From: BJGV01 sp964196335
GTDB lineage: Bacteria; Pseudomonadota; Gammaproteobacteria; Burkholderiales; Nitrosomonadaceae
NCBI GenBank assembly: GCA_965238155.1
Contig: OZ250175.1
Location: 930,001-994,000, forward strand
Reading direction: 5' to 3'
Length of the DNA: 64,000 bases
Shown: one piece after another, positions 18,131 through 25,896 of the stretch
Position numbering within the stretch: the stretch's first letter is position 1
Layout of the letters: the number at the start of each line of letters is the position of its first letter
Translations under genes and position numbers: made by a program
The notes under the pieces: model-generated
Databases searched by the model: none
What the model saw: only the letters and a program-made list of their open reading frames with translations
Told to the model about the DNA's origin: nothing

Positions 18131-18474
18131 GAAGATTTCAAAATTATTTTGTAATCAATTATCTCAACCAGAGTTTTTTTATTAGATCACTGGCTGGATC
18201 GTATAGGAGTAGTAATTAGAAGTATTAAAATTTCTGTAAAAATACTAACGAATGATTTGCTTGATTAAGAATTTATTAATGAACAGATCCATTAGTAGCT
18301 GAACAAGAGAGTAAAGGGTGTAAATTGTGTTCTTTGCTAATTATGGTATTTCTTACGAAGAATATTGGTCTCTCTGTGTTAGGGGCTGAAGTGCTGATAA
18401 ACTCCTAATGGACCTATTTAATTTTGCACGATCTTGCCTTATGAGTACAGGTTAGTTAAAGCCTGCCTATAAAG
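18131..18474. other. intergenic gap between the porin terminator and ureG
   Basis: About 340 A+T-rich bases between convergent transcripts. No gene, RNA or second clear terminator seen. Confidence 0.4.
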
Positions 18475-19122
18475 TTAACGCAACAATTTTGGTTCCTCTA
18501 TCTTCTCTAGCAGGACATATTTCTTTATCCATCCTACTACACTATCAAGTCCTTCAAGAGTAACCAGGTTGGTGAACACAAAAGGGCTGCCTTTGCGCAT
18601 TCTTCTTGCATCAGATTCCATAACCTCTAGGTTCGCCCCTACATACGGCGCTAAATCGATTTTATTGATTATTAGTAAGTCTGAGCGTGTAATACCAGGG
18701 CCTCCCTTTCTTGGGATCTTTTCACCTCCTGAAACATCGATTACAAAAATAGTAACATCTGCCAGGTCAGGGCTGAATGTAGCAGAAAGATTATCTCCAC
18801 CACTCTCAATCAGTACTATTTCAATATCAGGATAACGGCCGGCTATTTCATCAACCGCTTCAAGGTTCATGCTTGCGTCTTCCCGGATAGCAGTATGGGG
18901 GCAGCCACCAGTTTCAACACCTATTATTCTTTCTTTTGGCATAATGCTATTCTTTGTTAGAAACTCTGCATCTTCTTTTGTATATATATCATTAGTAATC
19001 ACACCAATACTATAATCATCTTTAAGTTTACGAGTTAATCGCTCTATCAGTGCTGTTTTACCAGAACCTACAGGCCCTGCAACACCAATTTTCACATATG
19101 TTCTAATATTTTCTTCTGTCAT
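18475..19122 (-). CDS. ureG: urease accessory GTPase UreG
   Basis: SIMIBI-class GTPase that powers nickel delivery to apo-urease. P-loop GVAGPVGSGKTALIERL, the ESGGDNL motif, the metal-binding CPH in GVETGGCPHTAIRED and NKIDLAPYVGA are all present. The frame is open upstream to 19188, but that would overlap ureF; the ATG at 19122 gives the normal 215 residues and has GGAG/AGGA upstream. Last gene of the urease cluster here. Confidence 0.96.
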   Translation of the reverse strand: MTEENIRTYVKIGVAGPVGSGKTALIERLTRKLKDDYSIGVITNDIYTKEDAEFLTKNSIMPKERIIGVETGGCPHTAIREDASMNLEAVDEIAGRYPDIEIVLIESGGDNLSATFSPDLADVTIFVIDVSGGEKIPRKGGPGITRSDLLIINKIDLAPYVGANLEVMESDARRMRKGSPFVFTNLVTLEGLDSVVGWIKKYVLLEKIEEPKLLR

Positions 19123-19153
19123 TTCCTGGGCGCTCCAATTTCTGTAATTAAAT

Positions 19154-19843
19154 TCAAGACATGTATAAACGAGAGTACAAGTGTTCATGTTGCATACACC
19201 GTATGTCTAATCCAGTATCCAGCATACCCACTAAAGACCGATCTACTTCTAAAGTTTCCGACACAAGTCTTTCCATAACAGGTTGGAGACGGAACATAAT
19301 ATCTTGCCCATCTAATTGTCCTAAGGGAACAAGCTTAACACTGTTGGTAACCAGGCCTATGGCTGTGTTGTAATAGTAGGAGTACAAAGTTTCTTCCAAT
19401 GGTATTTCAAGCAGGAAAGCATAAATTCCAAAGGCAATGCAATAGTGTCCCGAGGCTGTATTTTTTTTAATTTCAATATCGTATTTTGATATTAACTCAT
19501 GATTCTTGTGCCGCTTAAATATTTTGATAAGTCTTATTCCCAATTTTTGACTTGCCTGTCTGATTTCTTTTGCACTTTTAAGCGCAGTACATTCCTGGTC
19601 TAATAGGATTATTTCATCTAAATCATTGGCAGCAGCAGATTTGTAGGCCAATTGTACAAAAGATGCATCGTTGTATTTGACATTTGATTTCAAATTCTCA
19701 ACGATAAATAATTCAGTTGATGCTACATCATGTACGATATTTAACTGTACATAAGTTTCCAGTCCATGTGAATGTGAGAAACCTCCAATTGGTAAGGTTG
19801 GATCAGATAAGTGCAACAAGCTCCCAATATAACTATTTTTCAT
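19154..19843 (-). CDS. ureF: urease accessory protein UreF
   Basis: Chaperone that, with UreD and UreG, primes urease for nickel insertion. Typical N-terminal block LLHLSDPTLPIGGFSHSHGLETYV and all-helical body. I start at the ATG at 19843 (229 residues), which overlaps the end of ureE by 11 bases; a TTG at 19861 is the longer alternative. No strong Shine-Dalgarno, so translation is likely coupled to ureE. Confidence 0.94.
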   Translation of the reverse strand: MKNSYIGSLLHLSDPTLPIGGFSHSHGLETYVQLNIVHDVASTELFIVENLKSNVKYNDASFVQLAYKSAAANDLDEIILLDQECTALKSAKEIRQASQKLGIRLIKIFKRHKNHELISKYDIEIKKNTASGHYCIAFGIYAFLLEIPLEETLYSYYYNTAIGLVTNSVKLVPLGQLDGQDIMFRLQPVMERLVSETLEVDRSLVGMLDTGLDIRCMQHEHLYSRLYMS

Positions 19844-20366
19844 TTGAATATTTTGATGCAAGGTTTATGATCTTGGTGAACAATTGTTGTTCATTATCGT
19901 GTTCGTGTGCATGAGTATACCCATGCGAAGTATGTGTAGATCTAAGCATATTTTTCAATTGTCTGCTTTCTTTTACAGGATGATATCCACTAGCACTTAG
20001 CCATTTAAATAATGGTTCTTCAAAGGGAATTAATACTTGATTGTCCTGAATAAAGATAGGTACATGTTTGTTACCAATTTCATAACATACTGTACCCATT
20101 TCCAGTAATGAAGCAGGCGCTACAACAATTGCTTCACATTCTCTGATATTTATTATGATTGCTTTTTTATTATCTCTAAATAGAATGTCATCCTGAGATA
20201 GATGTTGTCCCTCTCTTAACAATTTTATAGAGATTTGTACTCCACTATTAGTAGTTTTGCTCTGGATGCGTTTTGATGCTTCAAACCATTCCAACTCTAA
20301 AAAGTCTATTTCTAGATTAGCGAGATCCATATTGGATTTAGTGCCAAGTATTTCTTTGATAATCAT
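19833..20366 (-). CDS. ureE: urease accessory nickel metallochaperone UreE
   Basis: Binds nickel and passes it to UreG. The N-terminal peptide-binding domain and the metal-binding C-terminal domain (MGTVCYEIGNKHVPIFI) are recognisable. The C-terminal tail contains a modest His cluster (HTSHGYTHAHEHD), which supports nickel binding. 177 residues. It follows ureA after an unusual 358-base gap. Confidence 0.93.
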   Translation of the reverse strand: MIIKEILGTKSNMDLANLEIDFLELEWFEASKRIQSKTTNSGVQISIKLLREGQHLSQDDILFRDNKKAIIINIRECEAIVVAPASLLEMGTVCYEIGNKHVPIFIQDNQVLIPFEEPLFKWLSASGYHPVKESRQLKNMLRSTHTSHGYTHAHEHDNEQQLFTKIINLASKYSNEK

Positions 20367-20554
20367 AATCAGCTTATTTTAAAAAGATATTTACGTATGT
20401 AAGCAAAAATTCTTTCCCGTTTAGAGAAATGATGACCGATCTGTTTTTGTTGGAATCAGTATAGTTCTGAGAATTAACAGAATCTGATATTGTGAATAGC
20501 ACTGTTTCGTAATAAAGAAGGAGTTTGATTACTGATGGTCATCATACTTTTAGC

Positions 20555-20716
20555 CTATTTATGTGCGCCCATACTACAATGCCGGAACATTTCTATAGAC
20601 TGTTGGCAATTTTTAGCAACACACATTAGACCTTCTAAAAGTGCATAACTGACAGCTGCAATTTCTTTGCACTGTTTGTTGCATGAGCGAACAAACAGTG
20701 TGCCCCTATTTCTAAT
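20555..20716 (-). pseudogene. possible remnant of a Cys-rich (copper-storage-like) small protein
   Basis: On the minus strand a frame after ureA reads CNKQCKEIAAVSYALLEG, then MCVAKNCQQSIEMFRHC and ends MGAHK at a stop at 20555. The Cys-x(3)-Cys ... Cys-x(4)-Cys ... His-Cys spacing in a helical context resembles four-helix-bundle Cys-rich copper-binding proteins (DUF326-like). No ATG, GTG or TTG precedes the Cys-rich part (ATT at 20716 is the best candidate), and the first third overlaps the hairpin, so this may be a truncated relic or coincidence. Confidence 0.22.
20670..20700. repeat. perfect 11-bp inverted repeat downstream of ureA
   Basis: Arms CACTGTTTGTT and AACAAACAGTG around a 9-base loop, starting about 25 bases beyond the ureA stop. 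No T-run follows on either strand, so it is not a standard terminator. It could be an RNA stability or processing element separating the structural and accessory genes. Confidence 0.6.
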
Positions 20717-20724
20717 TGTTAGTA

Positions 20725-21027
20725 TTACCGGATAGGGTCATGTACTGTAACTAATTTTGTTCCATCCGGGAAAGTGGCTTCTATTTGTATGTCATGTATC
20801 ATTTCTGCTACACCTTCCATTACATCAGCTTTCGTTAGAAATGTAGCACCTAATTGCATTAATTGTGCAACGGTTTTACCGTCACGTGCGGCTTCCATCA
20901 GCTCACTGCAAATCAAAGCAATAGATTCAGGGTGATTCAGTTTTACGCCCCTTTCCTTTCTTTTCTTTGCTAACTCTCCTGCACTGTGCAGCATTAACTT
21001 TTCAATTTCACGAGGTGTTAAATGCAT
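20725..21027 (-). CDS. ureA: urease subunit gamma
   Basis: Small structural subunit of urease, 100 residues, the standard length; begins MHLTPREIEKLMLHSAGELA and ends VTVHDPIR. It lies downstream of ureC, whereas the usual order places ureA first. Gap to ureC is 39 bases. Confidence 0.97.
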   Translation of the reverse strand: MHLTPREIEKLMLHSAGELAKKRKERGVKLNHPESIALICSELMEAARDGKTVAQLMQLGATFLTKADVMEGVAEMIHDIQIEATFPDGTKLVTVHDPIR

Positions 21028-21066
21028 GGTTTCACCAATATTTAAAGTATAAAATTTCTAGATTTA

Positions 21067-22788
21067 TTAAAATAAGAAGTAGCGTTGTGCTAATGCTATT
21101 TCTTCAGCTGGTTCACAAGATATTTTTTCACCATCAACTTTTACTTCATGGTTCTCTGGATTTACAGAAAGCTCAGGTGTTTTATCATTGTGGATTAGAT
21201 CTTTTTTCCCAATAGTTCTGCAACCAGAAACGGGTAAAACCATTTTCTGCAGCCCATATTCTGCCACAATTCCTTTTTCTATTGATGCCTTAGAAACAAA
21301 AGTTGCGCAAGTCTTAAATAAAGCATTGCCATAAGCACCAAACATATTGCGATAGATTACTGGTTGAGGGGTGGGAATTGAAGCATTTGCATCCCCCATT
21401 TTACTTGCTATGATCATTCCACCTTTGATGATAAGTTCAGGTTTAACGCCAAACATTGCCGGACTCCATAAAACAATGTCAGCCATTTTCCCGGGTTCAA
21501 TCGATCCGACATATTGTCCGATACCGTGAGATATAGCTGGATTAATGGTGTATTTGGCAATATATCGTTTAACACGAAAGTTATCATTGCCATTTTTTTT
21601 ATCTTCTTCCAGTGCCCCGAATTGTTTTTTCATTTTATCGGCCGTCTGCCATGTACGGCAAATTACTTCACCTACACGACCCATTGCCTGTGAATCTGAA
21701 GACATCATGCTGAAGATACCCAGATCATGAAGAATATCCTCTGCACCCATTGTTTCCGGCCGAATACGAGAATCGGCAAAAGATACATCTTCAGGTATAT
21801 TTCTACTTAGATGATGGCATACCATCAACATATCCATATGTTCATCGAATGTATTAACAGTGTAGGGGCGGGTTGGATTTGTAGAGGAGGGGAGAATATT
21901 CGGGTACATTGCAACTTTAATAATATCCGGCGCATGGCCTCCGCCAGCCCCCTCCGTATGGAATGTATGTATCACACGTCCATTAATTGCATTTACGGTA
22001 TCTTCCACAAACCCTGCTTCGTTTAAGGTATCGGTATGAATGGCGACTTGTACATCAAGTTTGTCTGCGGCATTCAAACATGCATTAATAACAGCAGGTG
22101 TTGAGCCCCAGTCTTCATGAATCTTAAGACCACAGGCGCCGGCTTCTACCTGTTCTACTAAAGGCGGTTCAGTTGAACAGTTTCCCTTCCCAAAATAACC
22201 GAGATTCATGGGGAATGCTTCGGATGCTTCTAACATCTTCTGGATGTTCCACTTGCCGGGAGTTACGGTTGTTGCGTTAGTCCCATCTGCAGGACCGGTA
22301 CCACCACCCATCATTGTAGTTATACCACTGTATAAAGCAGTTTCAATTAACGTAGAGCTAATAAAGTGAATATGCGCGTCCATTCCACCTGCAGTAGCTA
22401 TAAATCCATATGCTCCGTGTACCTCGGTAGAAGCTCCGATTATCATGTTAGGTGAAACGTCATCCATCATATCCGGATTTCCGGCTTTGCCAATACCAAC
22501 AATATTTCCGTCTTTTATACCAATATCAGCTTTCTCAATTCCCCAGTGATCAATTATAATCGCACCGGTAATTACTAAATCCAGAACACCCTGCTCTCTT
22601 GTTGCGGTTGAAGATTGACCCATGCCATCACGAATACTTTTTCCGCCGCCAAACTTTGATTCATCTCCATATGTATTGTGGTCTTTTTCTATTTCAATAA
22701 AAAGATTTGTATCCCCCAATCGTACTTTGTCACCTGTCGTGGGCCCAAATAAATTAGCATAGTTCTTTCTACTGATTGTCAGGCTCAT
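21067..22788 (-). CDS. ureC: urease subunit alpha (catalytic)
   Basis: Nickel-dependent hydrolysis of urea to ammonia and carbamate. 573 residues, full length. Metal ligands and active-site motifs are all seen: HIHFIS, the carbamylated-lysine motif GLKIHEDWG, IHTDTLNEAGF, HTFHTEGAGGGHAPDI, the flap MVCHHLSRNIPEDVSFADSR and the aspartate ligand in MSSDSQAMGR. Begins 2 bases after ureB. In an ammonia oxidiser it would supply both ammonia and CO2 from urea. Confidence 0.98.
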   Translation of the reverse strand: MSLTISRKNYANLFGPTTGDKVRLGDTNLFIEIEKDHNTYGDESKFGGGKSIRDGMGQSSTATREQGVLDLVITGAIIIDHWGIEKADIGIKDGNIVGIGKAGNPDMMDDVSPNMIIGASTEVHGAYGFIATAGGMDAHIHFISSTLIETALYSGITTMMGGGTGPADGTNATTVTPGKWNIQKMLEASEAFPMNLGYFGKGNCSTEPPLVEQVEAGACGLKIHEDWGSTPAVINACLNAADKLDVQVAIHTDTLNEAGFVEDTVNAINGRVIHTFHTEGAGGGHAPDIIKVAMYPNILPSSTNPTRPYTVNTFDEHMDMLMVCHHLSRNIPEDVSFADSRIRPETMGAEDILHDLGIFSMMSSDSQAMGRVGEVICRTWQTADKMKKQFGALEEDKKNGNDNFRVKRYIAKYTINPAISHGIGQYVGSIEPGKMADIVLWSPAMFGVKPELIIKGGMIIASKMGDANASIPTPQPVIYRNMFGAYGNALFKTCATFVSKASIEKGIVAEYGLQKMVLPVSGCRTIGKKDLIHNDKTPELSVNPENHEVKVDGEKISCEPAEEIALAQRYFLF

Positions 22789-22790
22789 AA

Positions 22791-23159
22791 TTATTTATCC
22801 TTAAAGTTTTTACTTTTCAGAAGTTGCATAGCTTCTTTTTTGTTAGCATCTTGTGTTGTGCTACCGTTTACAAGGTCATTGTGACCAAAGGCAGAACGGG
22901 AGCCCCCAATTTCAACGAGCTCTACTTCTTTTTCTTCACCTGGTTCAAAACGAACAGCAGTACTTGCCGGGATATTTAAACGCATACCAAATGCATCTCC
23001 ACGACTGAAACTAATTGCTCTGTTTACTTCAAAAAAATGAAAATGGGATCCGATCTGAACTGGCCGGTCTCCGGTATTCGTCGCTTTAATTTTCATTGTT
23101 TTACGGTCAGCATTACATACAATATTGCCTTCCCCTACTATAATTTCACCTGGCACCAT
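22791..23159 (-). CDS. ureB: urease subunit beta
   Basis: Structural subunit of urease; 122 residues with the typical start MVPGEIIVGEGNIVCNADR and the conserved IGSHFHFFEVNRA and GGSRSAFGHNDLVNG. First gene of the cluster as transcribed here, with AGGAG upstream. Short C-terminal Lys-rich tail. Confidence 0.97.
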   Translation of the reverse strand: MVPGEIIVGEGNIVCNADRKTMKIKATNTGDRPVQIGSHFHFFEVNRAISFSRGDAFGMRLNIPASTAVRFEPGEEKEVELVEIGGSRSAFGHNDLVNGSTTQDANKKEAMQLLKSKNFKDK

Positions 23160-23695
23160 GACTTTCTTCTCCTGTTTAAATAAACGAGATCATGTATTAT
23201 CACTAATTCATTTCCGGGGAGGCAGTTTAATCTCTGTATTGCAAACATCCATCCCACACTCTTAATTCACTTCATTGGTAATTTACAGAACATTTAATTA
23301 TGCTGCTGTACTGAAAATTTTGTACATTGCAGATTAGTAACCTATTGGATTAGCGTAGCAAAGCATAGGATTTCTGTCAATGGAAGCCCCATGTTTGCTT
23401 GGCATTACGCTTTTAGTAGATTTAGTAGAAAATATGAGCTGAAAAATCAGATATATGCCTTTGACCATATCAAATACAGTTTTGCAAATAGGCTCAGTAA
23501 AATGACATTAGGGTATAAATATTTGAGTAAAAGCCTTCGAATTAACAAAATTATGTAGCTTTTTAAAGGTGCTGTATGATGCTCACAATTGCATGAGCAT
23601 TGCATAGATATGTAGATAATGGATAATAGTTGTTGAATCCTTGAACTAGTCGGATTATATTTAGCTTGTCATTCATCTACCAAACGGAGGCAGCC
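23160..23695. promoter_or_regulatory. divergent region between the urease cluster and the peroxiredoxin gene
   Basis: 536 A+T-rich bases without a gene. It must contain the urease promoter (leftwards) and the peroxiredoxin promoter (rightwards). I do not see a sigma-54 (TGGCAC-N5-TTGC) box. An inverted repeat ATGCTCA-N8-TGAGCAT lies at 23579-23600, about 95 bases before the peroxiredoxin ATG. Confidence 0.45.
23579..23600. promoter_or_regulatory. inverted repeat upstream of the peroxiredoxin gene, possible operator
   Basis: ATGCTCA and TGAGCAT separated by 8 bases: a dimer-type binding site shape in the leader or promoter of the peroxiredoxin gene. The cognate regulator is unknown and no promoter boxes were assigned. 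Confidence 0.3.
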
Positions 23696-24334
23696 ATGAC
23701 TTTACGCCTTGGCGATGTAGCACCAGATTTTGAACAAGATTCATCGATTGGCAGGATCAAATTTTATGAATGGGCAGACGACTCCTGGACGGTGTTGTTT
23801 TCTCATCCGGCTGATTTCACACCTGTTTGTACAACTGAGCTTGGATTAACCGCTAAACTTAAATCAGAATTTGACAAACGAGATGTTAAAGCGATTGGGT
23901 TATCAGTTGATCCCGCAGATAAACATGTAGAGTGGATCAGGGATATCGAAGAGACTCAGGGTGCTACAGTCAGTTTTCCAATCATTGCAGATGTGGATAG
24001 AAAAATAGCAACTTTGTTTGATATGATTCATCCTAATCAGTCAGATACTATGACAGTACGCTCTCTTTTCATTATTGACCCAAAAAAGAAAGTACGCCTT
24101 ATTATCACTTATCCAATGAGTACCGGACGTAACTTTGACGAAGTGTTACGTGTTATTGATGCGCTACAACTGACTGACAATTACTCAGTAGCCACTCCTG
24201 GTAACTGGTGTGATGGTGATGATGTGATTATTCCACTAACAGTTCAGGATGAAGAAATTATCAAGCAAAAATATCCGAAAGGATACAATGCCCCCCGTCC
24301 ATATTTACGCATAACACCGCAGCCGAATAAATAA
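23696..24334 (+). CDS. 1-Cys peroxiredoxin (Prx6-like, AhpC/TSA family)
   Basis: Thiol peroxidase that reduces hydroperoxides. The peroxidatic Cys is in the motif HPADFTPVCTTELG (about residues 37-50). No AhpC-type C-terminal VCP resolving motif is seen, and the C-terminal domain (PGNWCDGDDVIIPLT) is that of the Prx6/1-Cys group. The ATG at 23696 has a GGAGG ribosome binding site, giving 212 residues; the longer open frame to 23666 is not needed. Confidence 0.93.
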   Translation: MTLRLGDVAPDFEQDSSIGRIKFYEWADDSWTVLFSHPADFTPVCTTELGLTAKLKSEFDKRDVKAIGLSVDPADKHVEWIRDIEETQGATVSFPIIADVDRKIATLFDMIHPNQSDTMTVRSLFIIDPKKKVRLIITYPMSTGRNFDEVLRVIDALQLTDNYSVATPGNWCDGDDVIIPLTVQDEEIIKQKYPKGYNAPRPYLRITPQPNK

Positions 24335-24394
24335 CTAAATATCAGTAGTACAATTTGTATTTAGTATGTATATTTTTTCCAATGATAACCGATA

Positions 24395-25834
24395 TTATTT
24401 TTTTACCGGTTCTTCTTTGGAATTTAAATGGTTATTAGCATATAGATTATGCTTTGATTCGAACCAGGTAAGATTCTGATGCAGATTAACCACCTCTCCA
24501 ATAATGATGAGTGTAGGTGGAGTAAGGTTTGAAGAGTAGGCCAGATCTGGTAAAGTTTCTAACGAACCAACTAATACACGCTGATTATGTGTGGTGCCTT
24601 GTTGCACTATAGCTGCCGGCGTCTTGTCTGACAGACCATGTGAAACAAGTTTCCGGCACAAAACTGGTAATCCGAGTAGCCCCATGTAAATCACAATAGT
24701 TTGATTTGGTTTCACTAAAGTGGACCAATCAAGATCTACAATACCATTTTTTAGATGACCGGCGACAAAAATACAAGACTGAGCATAATTGCGATGGGTA
24801 AGGGGAATCCCTGCATAGGCCGCTACTCCGGATGCTGCCGTTATTCCCGGGACCACCTGAAATGGAATACCAAAACTAGCCAGTGTCTCAATCTCCTCCC
24901 CACCTCGGCCAAAAATGAAAGGATCGCCTCCTTTTAATCTCAGAACACGTTTATTTTCTTTCGCTAGCCGTACAAGCAATTCATTGATGGATTCCTGTGA
25001 CATAGAGTGATTTCTATGCTCTTTTCCTGCATAGATACGCTGAGCATCCCGGCGTACCATATTAAGTATTTCAGGTGAGACCAGACGGTCATAGACTACG
25101 ACGTCCGCCTGCTGCATCAGACGCATAGCTCTAAAGGTTAAAAGATCAGGATTTCCTGGGCCGGCACCTACTAAATATACTTCCCCAGGTGGAATTTCAT
25201 CAGTTTCACCAGATAGTGAATTCTCCAGATATTCTTGAGCAGCCTCATCTTTTCCGGCAAATACCATTTCTGCAAATGGTCCTTGTAATTCTTTCTCCCA
25301 GAATAAACGACGTTTTTCCGGATGGGAAAAACGTTGCTTTACACGCTCACGAAAATTAGCGGCATAGGTTGCGAGGCGTCCATATGCTTCCGGGATTATG
25401 GTCTCCAGATGGGCTCTTAGTAGTCTTGCGAGTACAGGAGATTTTCCGCTACTAGAAACCGCGATCAAAACGGGAGAGCGGTCAATGATGGAGGGCATAA
25501 TAAAAGAACACAAGTCAGGGTTGTCAACTACATTGACCGGAATGCACAGTTTTTTAGCAGCATCAGAAATTTTCTGATTGACTAAGAGATTATTGGTCGC
25601 TGCGATTACCAGAGCTATGTTGTCAAGATGAGACGGGATGAAAGTCTCAGCACGATAGGTAAAGATCCCCTGGTCTAGTTTCTCAAGTAATTCTGTATCA
25701 AGTTCTGGTGCAACTACAGTGATACATGCTCCGGCATGTAATAGTAAATCAACTTTTCGAGCGGCAACTTTACCGCCACCTACTACAAGACAGTTGTGGT
25801 CTCTTATATTGATAAAAATAGGCAGAAAATCCAT
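24395..25834 (-). CDS. cysG: sirohaem synthase (bifunctional dehydrogenase/ferrochelatase and uroporphyrinogen-III methyltransferase)
   Basis: Makes sirohaem for sulfite and nitrite reductases. The N-terminal half is the NAD-dependent precorrin-2 dehydrogenase/ferrochelatase (LVVGGGKVAARKVDLLL, then NVVDNPDLCSFIMPSIIDRS). The C-terminal half is the SAM-dependent methyltransferase (VYLVGAGPGNPDLLTFRA, YDRLVSPEI, LRLKGGDPFIFGRGGEE). 479 residues, complete, with a basic tail. Convergent with the peroxiredoxin gene, 60 bases away. Confidence 0.96.
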   Translation of the reverse strand: MDFLPIFINIRDHNCLVVGGGKVAARKVDLLLHAGACITVVAPELDTELLEKLDQGIFTYRAETFIPSHLDNIALVIAATNNLLVNQKISDAAKKLCIPVNVVDNPDLCSFIMPSIIDRSPVLIAVSSSGKSPVLARLLRAHLETIIPEAYGRLATYAANFRERVKQRFSHPEKRRLFWEKELQGPFAEMVFAGKDEAAQEYLENSLSGETDEIPPGEVYLVGAGPGNPDLLTFRAMRLMQQADVVVYDRLVSPEILNMVRRDAQRIYAGKEHRNHSMSQESINELLVRLAKENKRVLRLKGGDPFIFGRGGEEIETLASFGIPFQVVPGITAASGVAAYAGIPLTHRNYAQSCIFVAGHLKNGIVDLDWSTLVKPNQTIVIYMGLLGLPVLCRKLVSHGLSDKTPAAIVQQGTTHNQRVLVGSLETLPDLAYSSNLTPPTLIIIGEVVNLHQNLTWFESKHNLYANNHLNSKEEPVKK

Positions 25835-25896
25835 AAACTATCCTGATATTCGTCTTATCCGGAAAATAACCCAACTTGGCCTAGCATATGCCGTGT

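Larger units (their letters stand above)
20367..20724. other. long gap inside the urease cluster (ureA-ureE)
   Basis: 358 bases in a cluster where other neighbours touch or overlap. It contains an 11-bp perfect hairpin and a Cys-rich open frame on the minus strand, both listed separately. A secondary promoter for ureEFG could also lie here. Confidence 0.5.
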
